64,000 nucleotides of DNA from contig DAHYHI010000092.1 of NCBI GenBank assembly GCA_027391075.1, positions 51,370-115,369 on the forward strand, given 5' to 3'. Source of the stretch: JAJZAM01 sp027391075. Its GTDB lineage: Bacteria; Actinomycetota; Acidimicrobiia; Acidimicrobiales; Palsa-688. The notes under the pieces are model-generated. The model was not told where the DNA came from and did not search any database. It saw only the letters and a program-made list of their open reading frames with translations. The translations under genes and the position numbers were made by a program. This document shows, piece by piece, positions 61,126 through 64,000 of the stretch; the first letter of the stretch is position 1, and each line of letters begins with the position of its first letter.

Positions 61126-62082
61126 CTAGCCGGTTCCGCGGTGCCATTCCAGCTGTTCCTCGTCACTTGGGCTGGGGCGGATCTCGCTGACAGGCCCGGG
61201 CGACACGGTTAGGATCAGGACGCTGAAGCCGATGGCACCCAGACCGGCCCATCCGACTGGGGCAAGCTCCTCGTGGAGAACCAGTGTCGCGAGCAGTGTC
61301 GCAACTGCCGGCTCGATCAGCGAGATAGTGGTGGCGGAGCTCGCCGAGATCGAAGCGAGGCCCCGCCCGAAGAGCTTGTAGCCGATGAACATCGGCACGA
61401 CTGCCATGTACGAAGCCGCCGCGAGGTTCCTGCTTGACTGCAGGATCGGAGCCCCCGTGGCGAGAAGGACCGGGACCAGAAGCAAGCCGCCCAGACCGAA
61501 CACCGTCCCCATCGTGGAGCGGGAGGGAACTCCCGAACGCATAACGCGTGCGGCGCCCCACGAGTAACCGGCGTAGGTCACCCCCGCCACCAGGCCGAGC
61601 AGGATGCCCCACAGCCGGCGGGAATCAGATGACGCAGTAACTGTCGCATGCGTTCCACCTACAGACAACGCGATCACGCCGAGCAAACCGACAGCAGTAC
61701 CGGCGGCCCACCGCCGGGAAAGCGGACGGCGATCGGCGATTCGCTCGATTACCGCCGCGGCCGCCGGGGCCGACCCGATGGACACGACGGCACCGATGGC
61801 TACCCCTGCGAGCCGCATCGAAGAGTAGAACGCGAGTGGGTACACTCCGACGGCCACCGCCGACACGCTTAGTGTCAGCCAGTGTGCTCTCAACTCGCTC
61901 CAGTAGGAGCGAACCGTTCGGGCGTTACCCGCCGCTTGGAGCAGGCCCCCGATACCCATCGCCGCGGCTCCGATGGCGAGCGGGCTGACCTCGGGCGCTT
62001 GGGCCGCCGTCGCTCCAGTCGTACCCCAAAGCACCGATGCCGCAACAACCCACAGCGTGCCAGCTTGAGCTTGGCGCGTCAC
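61126..62082 (-). CDS. EamA-family (RhaT-like) membrane transporter
   Basis: 318 aa with ten predicted helices in two five-helix EamA halves: LWVVAASVLWGTTGATAA at the start of the first half, and GILLGLVAGVTYAGYSWGAARVM at the start of the second. TTISLIEPAVATLLATLVLHEELAPVGWAG is the classical helix-nine signature of the DMT superfamily. The C-terminal 25 residues are polar. The start is a GTG. The substrate cannot be predicted. Confidence 0.85.
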   Translation of the reverse strand: MTRQAQAGTLWVVAASVLWGTTGATAAQAPEVSPLAIGAAAMGIGGLLQAAGNARTVRSYWSELRAHWLTLSVSAVAVGVYPLAFYSSMRLAGVAIGAVVSIGSAPAAAAVIERIADRRPLSRRWAAGTAVGLLGVIALSVGGTHATVTASSDSRRLWGILLGLVAGVTYAGYSWGAARVMRSGVPSRSTMGTVFGLGGLLLVPVLLATGAPILQSSRNLAAASYMAVVPMFIGYKLFGRGLASISASSATTISLIEPAVATLLATLVLHEELAPVGWAGLGAIGFSVLILTVSPGPVSEIRPSPSDEEQLEWHRGTG

Positions 62083-62138
62083 GAGCTATGACCAGTGCTC
62101 ACCGCTGAGGAGCCGTCCTCTCATGCCGCCCTTCCGTG

Positions 62139-62183
62139 CAGACTCAGATACATAACTCTACTGAAGTCTGTGACCCTCAGACT
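62139..62183. other. Inverted and direct repeat in the divergent intergenic region
   Basis: In the 265-base gap between the EamA gene and the acyl-CoA synthetase gene, AGACTCAG (62140-62147) pairs with CTGAAGTCT (62161-62169, one bulged base) across an AT-rich spacer. A third CAGACT copy follows at 62178-62183. It may be an operator or part of the EamA promoter. The rest of the gap shows nothing further apart from the promoter listed separately. Confidence 0.35.
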
Positions 62184-62313
62184 AAGGCCGGTCAATGCCG
62201 GGCATCCTGATGGGCGGACAACCCGGTTTTGCTCGGCTGACAGCCGATGCCCGACTCGCCCACGCGCCGGCCATCCGCTGCGTCATCACTGTGGTGCCCG
62301 GCTAGCCGGGGCG

Positions 62314-62341
62314 TTGCCGGCCGAGACGGGCGCCCTATGAT
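62314..62341 (+). promoter_or_regulatory. Promoter of the acyl-CoA synthetase gene, probably leaderless
   Basis: TTGCCG (62314-62319) and TATGAT (62336-62341) are separated by 16 bases. The -10 ends six bases before the ATG at 62348, so transcription should begin at or next to the start codon. No ribosome binding site is present upstream, consistent with a leaderless message. Confidence 0.6.
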
Positions 62342-62347
62342 CTGCCC

Positions 62348-63967
62348 ATGACCGGGGAGGACGAATCCAAGGTGGCGGGGTTGGTGGAAAGAGCGAGACG
62401 CCAGACGCTCGGCGACGTGCTGCACCGGACTGCGTGTAGGTACCCGGCGCGCCTGGCGGTGAAAAGCGAAAGCGGGAGCTTCACCTACGCGCAGTTCGAG
62501 GCGGCGGCGAACCGGGCGGCTCACAGTCTGGCCGAACGGGGCCTGGCCAAAGGGGACCGCCTGGCGCTGCTGTCACACAACTGCTGGCAGTTCGCCGTGT
62601 TGACTTTCGCCACGGCCAAGCTCGGCGTGCTCCTCGTTCCGGTGAACTTCATGCTCAACTCAGCCGAGGTCGGCTACATCCTCGGCCATTGCGAAGCGAA
62701 AGCCGTGGTAGCCGAGGACTCTCTGGCCGCCACGATGGACGAAGCGGTCCGCCTGTCAGGGCTGGCACCACGAGTGCGGGGCGTGATCCGCCTTACAGGC
62801 GGCGACCTCGGCGGCGGCCAGGGTTGGGAGGACGTCGACGGCTGGTGGGACAGCGGGCCTTCGGGCGAGCCGGACGTGGCCGTCGGCGACGACGACCCGA
62901 TCCGGCTCATGTACACCTCCGGGACCGAGTCACGCCCGAAGGGTGTGATGCTCTCCAGTCGTTCGCTGATAGCACAGTACGTAAGCTGCATCGTCGACGG
63001 GTCGATGAGCGGCGACGACGTGGAGGTGCATTCGCTTCCGATGTACCACTGCGCACAGCTGGACTGCTTCTTCTGCGTCGACGTGTACCTCGGGGCGTCG
63101 AGCGTCATCTTGGCTTCACCGGAGCCCACCCGGCTACTGGAGACGGTTGAGGCCGAGCGGGCCACCAAGCTGTTCTGCCCGCCTACGGTGTGGGTTTCGC
63201 TTCTGCGCCATCCCGACTTCGACCGTCGGGACCTGTCGTCGCTCCGCAAGGGCTACTACGGCGCTTCGCCTATGCCAGTGGAGGTGCTTAAAGAGATACA
63301 AAAGCGCCTACCCGGCCTTGACCTGTGGAACTTCTACGGACAGACGGAGATGGCGCCACTAGCGACGATCCTCGGCCCGAGCGAGCAGGCGACCCGGGCG
63401 GGTAGCGCCGGGCGGGCTGCGGTTAACGTCGAGACTTCCGTCGTGGACGACCAGGACCGCCCGGTGCCGCCCGGCACGGTGGGTGAGATCGTCCACCGCA
63501 GCCCACACGCCACGCTCGGCTACTACAAAGACGAAGACAAGACCGCATCGGCGTTCCGCAACGGTTGGTTCCACTCCGGCGATCTGGGCGTGATGAGCGA
63601 AGACGGCTACCTGTCGGTCGTCGACCGGATCAAGGACATGATCAAAACCGGCGGGGAGAACGTAGCCAGCCGCGAAGTGGAAGAGGTCCTCTTCGAAGTT
63701 CCAGGAGTCGCCGAGGTGGCGGTGTTCGGCATAAGCCACCCCCAGTGGGTGGAAGCGGTCACGGCTGTGGTCGTAGCCAAGGTTGGGGCGACGCTCAGCG
63801 TCGACGACATCGCCGCTCACGCCCGCGAGCGGCTCGCCGGCTACAAGCGGCCAAAATACATCGCCTTCGCAGATTCCCTCCCCAAGAACCCGAGCGGCAA
63901 GATCCTAAAGCGCGAACTGCGCGAACGCTACGGGCACCTGTCCAAGCAGGACCAGCCCAGCTCGTAG
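62348..63967 (+). CDS. AMP-dependent acyl-CoA synthetase (fatty-acid-CoA ligase family)
   Basis: 539 aa, activating a carboxylic acid with ATP and CoA. Motifs: AMP-binding loop YTSGTESRPKGVML (Glu-Ser where Thr-Gly is more usual), FYGQTEMAP (A5), GWFHSGDLGVMSEDGYLSVVDRIKDMIKTGGENV (A7-A8 and hinge), and the catalytic lysine in LPKNPSGKILKREL near the C terminus. The protein is full length. It resembles FadD-type ligases; the chain length is not predictable. It is transcribed from the leaderless-type promoter just upstream and diverges from the EamA gene. Confidence 0.9.
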   Translation: MTGEDESKVAGLVERARRQTLGDVLHRTACRYPARLAVKSESGSFTYAQFEAAANRAAHSLAERGLAKGDRLALLSHNCWQFAVLTFATAKLGVLLVPVNFMLNSAEVGYILGHCEAKAVVAEDSLAATMDEAVRLSGLAPRVRGVIRLTGGDLGGGQGWEDVDGWWDSGPSGEPDVAVGDDDPIRLMYTSGTESRPKGVMLSSRSLIAQYVSCIVDGSMSGDDVEVHSLPMYHCAQLDCFFCVDVYLGASSVILASPEPTRLLETVEAERATKLFCPPTVWVSLLRHPDFDRRDLSSLRKGYYGASPMPVEVLKEIQKRLPGLDLWNFYGQTEMAPLATILGPSEQATRAGSAGRAAVNVETSVVDDQDRPVPPGTVGEIVHRSPHATLGYYKDEDKTASAFRNGWFHSGDLGVMSEDGYLSVVDRIKDMIKTGGENVASREVEEVLFEVPGVAEVAVFGISHPQWVEAVTAVVVAKVGATLSVDDIAAHARERLAGYKRPKYIAFADSLPKNPSGKILKRELRERYGHLSKQDQPSS

Positions 63968-64000
63968 TCGGCTCACTTCGCAAGCGGATGCGCTTCTTGC

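Noticed and set aside
62083..62347. Short open frames in the 265-base gap before the acyl-CoA synthetase gene as a small gene
   Set aside because: No ribosome binding site or recognisable protein. The region is better explained by the divergent promoters and the inverted repeat.

Overview
This 64 kb window is high-GC chromosomal DNA with densely packed genes, frequent GTG and TTG starts, and many 1-4 base stop/start overlaps. The gene content indicates an actinobacterium: phosphatidylinositol mannoside (PIM) synthesis genes (pgsA, patA-like, pimA), the mycothiol ligase MshC, an NpdG-type F420 oxidoreductase, an AftD-like arabinofuranosyltransferase, and the actinobacterial order alaS-DUF6167-DUF948-hisS. 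A lineage near Acidimicrobiia is plausible, but this is an inference. I see no insertion sequence, prophage, CRISPR array, rRNA or tRNA.

Region 1 (1-29669, all minus strand) is a long co-directional housekeeping run. Read in the direction of transcription it holds pgsA, patA-like and pimA (PIM lipids), a degenerate M48-like membrane protein, pdxS and pdxT (vitamin B6), yebC, ruvC, ruvA and ruvB, queA and tgt, yajC, secD and secF, apt, relA, hisS, two small envelope-type proteins, alaS, ruvX, mltG and aroE. It ends in a type IV pilus block: a DUF4388 protein, pilB, pilT and a pilC cut by the window edge. The block resembles the M. tuberculosis thrS-HIT-pgsA1-patA-pimA-pdxS-pdxT-yebC-ruvC neighbourhood. 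Here an EF-G-like gene on the opposite strand separates the HIT gene from pgsA.

Region 2 (29.7-36.6 kb) holds the EF-G2-type GTPase gene, preceded by a seven-codon leader ORF that overlaps its start. Next come the minus-strand set npdG, mshC, thrS and a HIT hydrolase, and then a small thioredoxin-like gene carrying an in-frame hexapeptide repeat.

Region 3 (36.5-47.4 kb) is a late cobalamin operon: cobU, cobS, cbiB, cobC, cobQ, cobN and a fused ChlI-ChlD chelatase subunit. It is read leftwards from a clear cobalamin riboswitch. The adenosyltransferase cobO diverges on the other side of the same control region. The genes cover cobalt insertion, corrin adenosylation, amidation, aminopropanol attachment and nucleotide loop assembly.

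Region 4 (47.4-64 kb) is more accessory: Nudix and NERD proteins, an acyltransferase-3, a GT4 glycosyltransferase, a mycothiol-dependent isomerase-type protein, two EamA-type transporters, a very large AftD-like transferase, an MFS transporter, the RNase P RNA gene, an aldo/keto reductase and an acyl-CoA synthetase.

I found no clear multi-gene system of unknown type. The observations most worth a second look are the pdxS-pdxT junction without a usual start codon, the leader ORF before EF-G2, the repeat-split thioredoxin-like protein, a 15-base repeat that reads the same pentapeptide on both strands at the cobC/cobQ junction, and the shared palindromic promoter of the two cobalamin transcripts.
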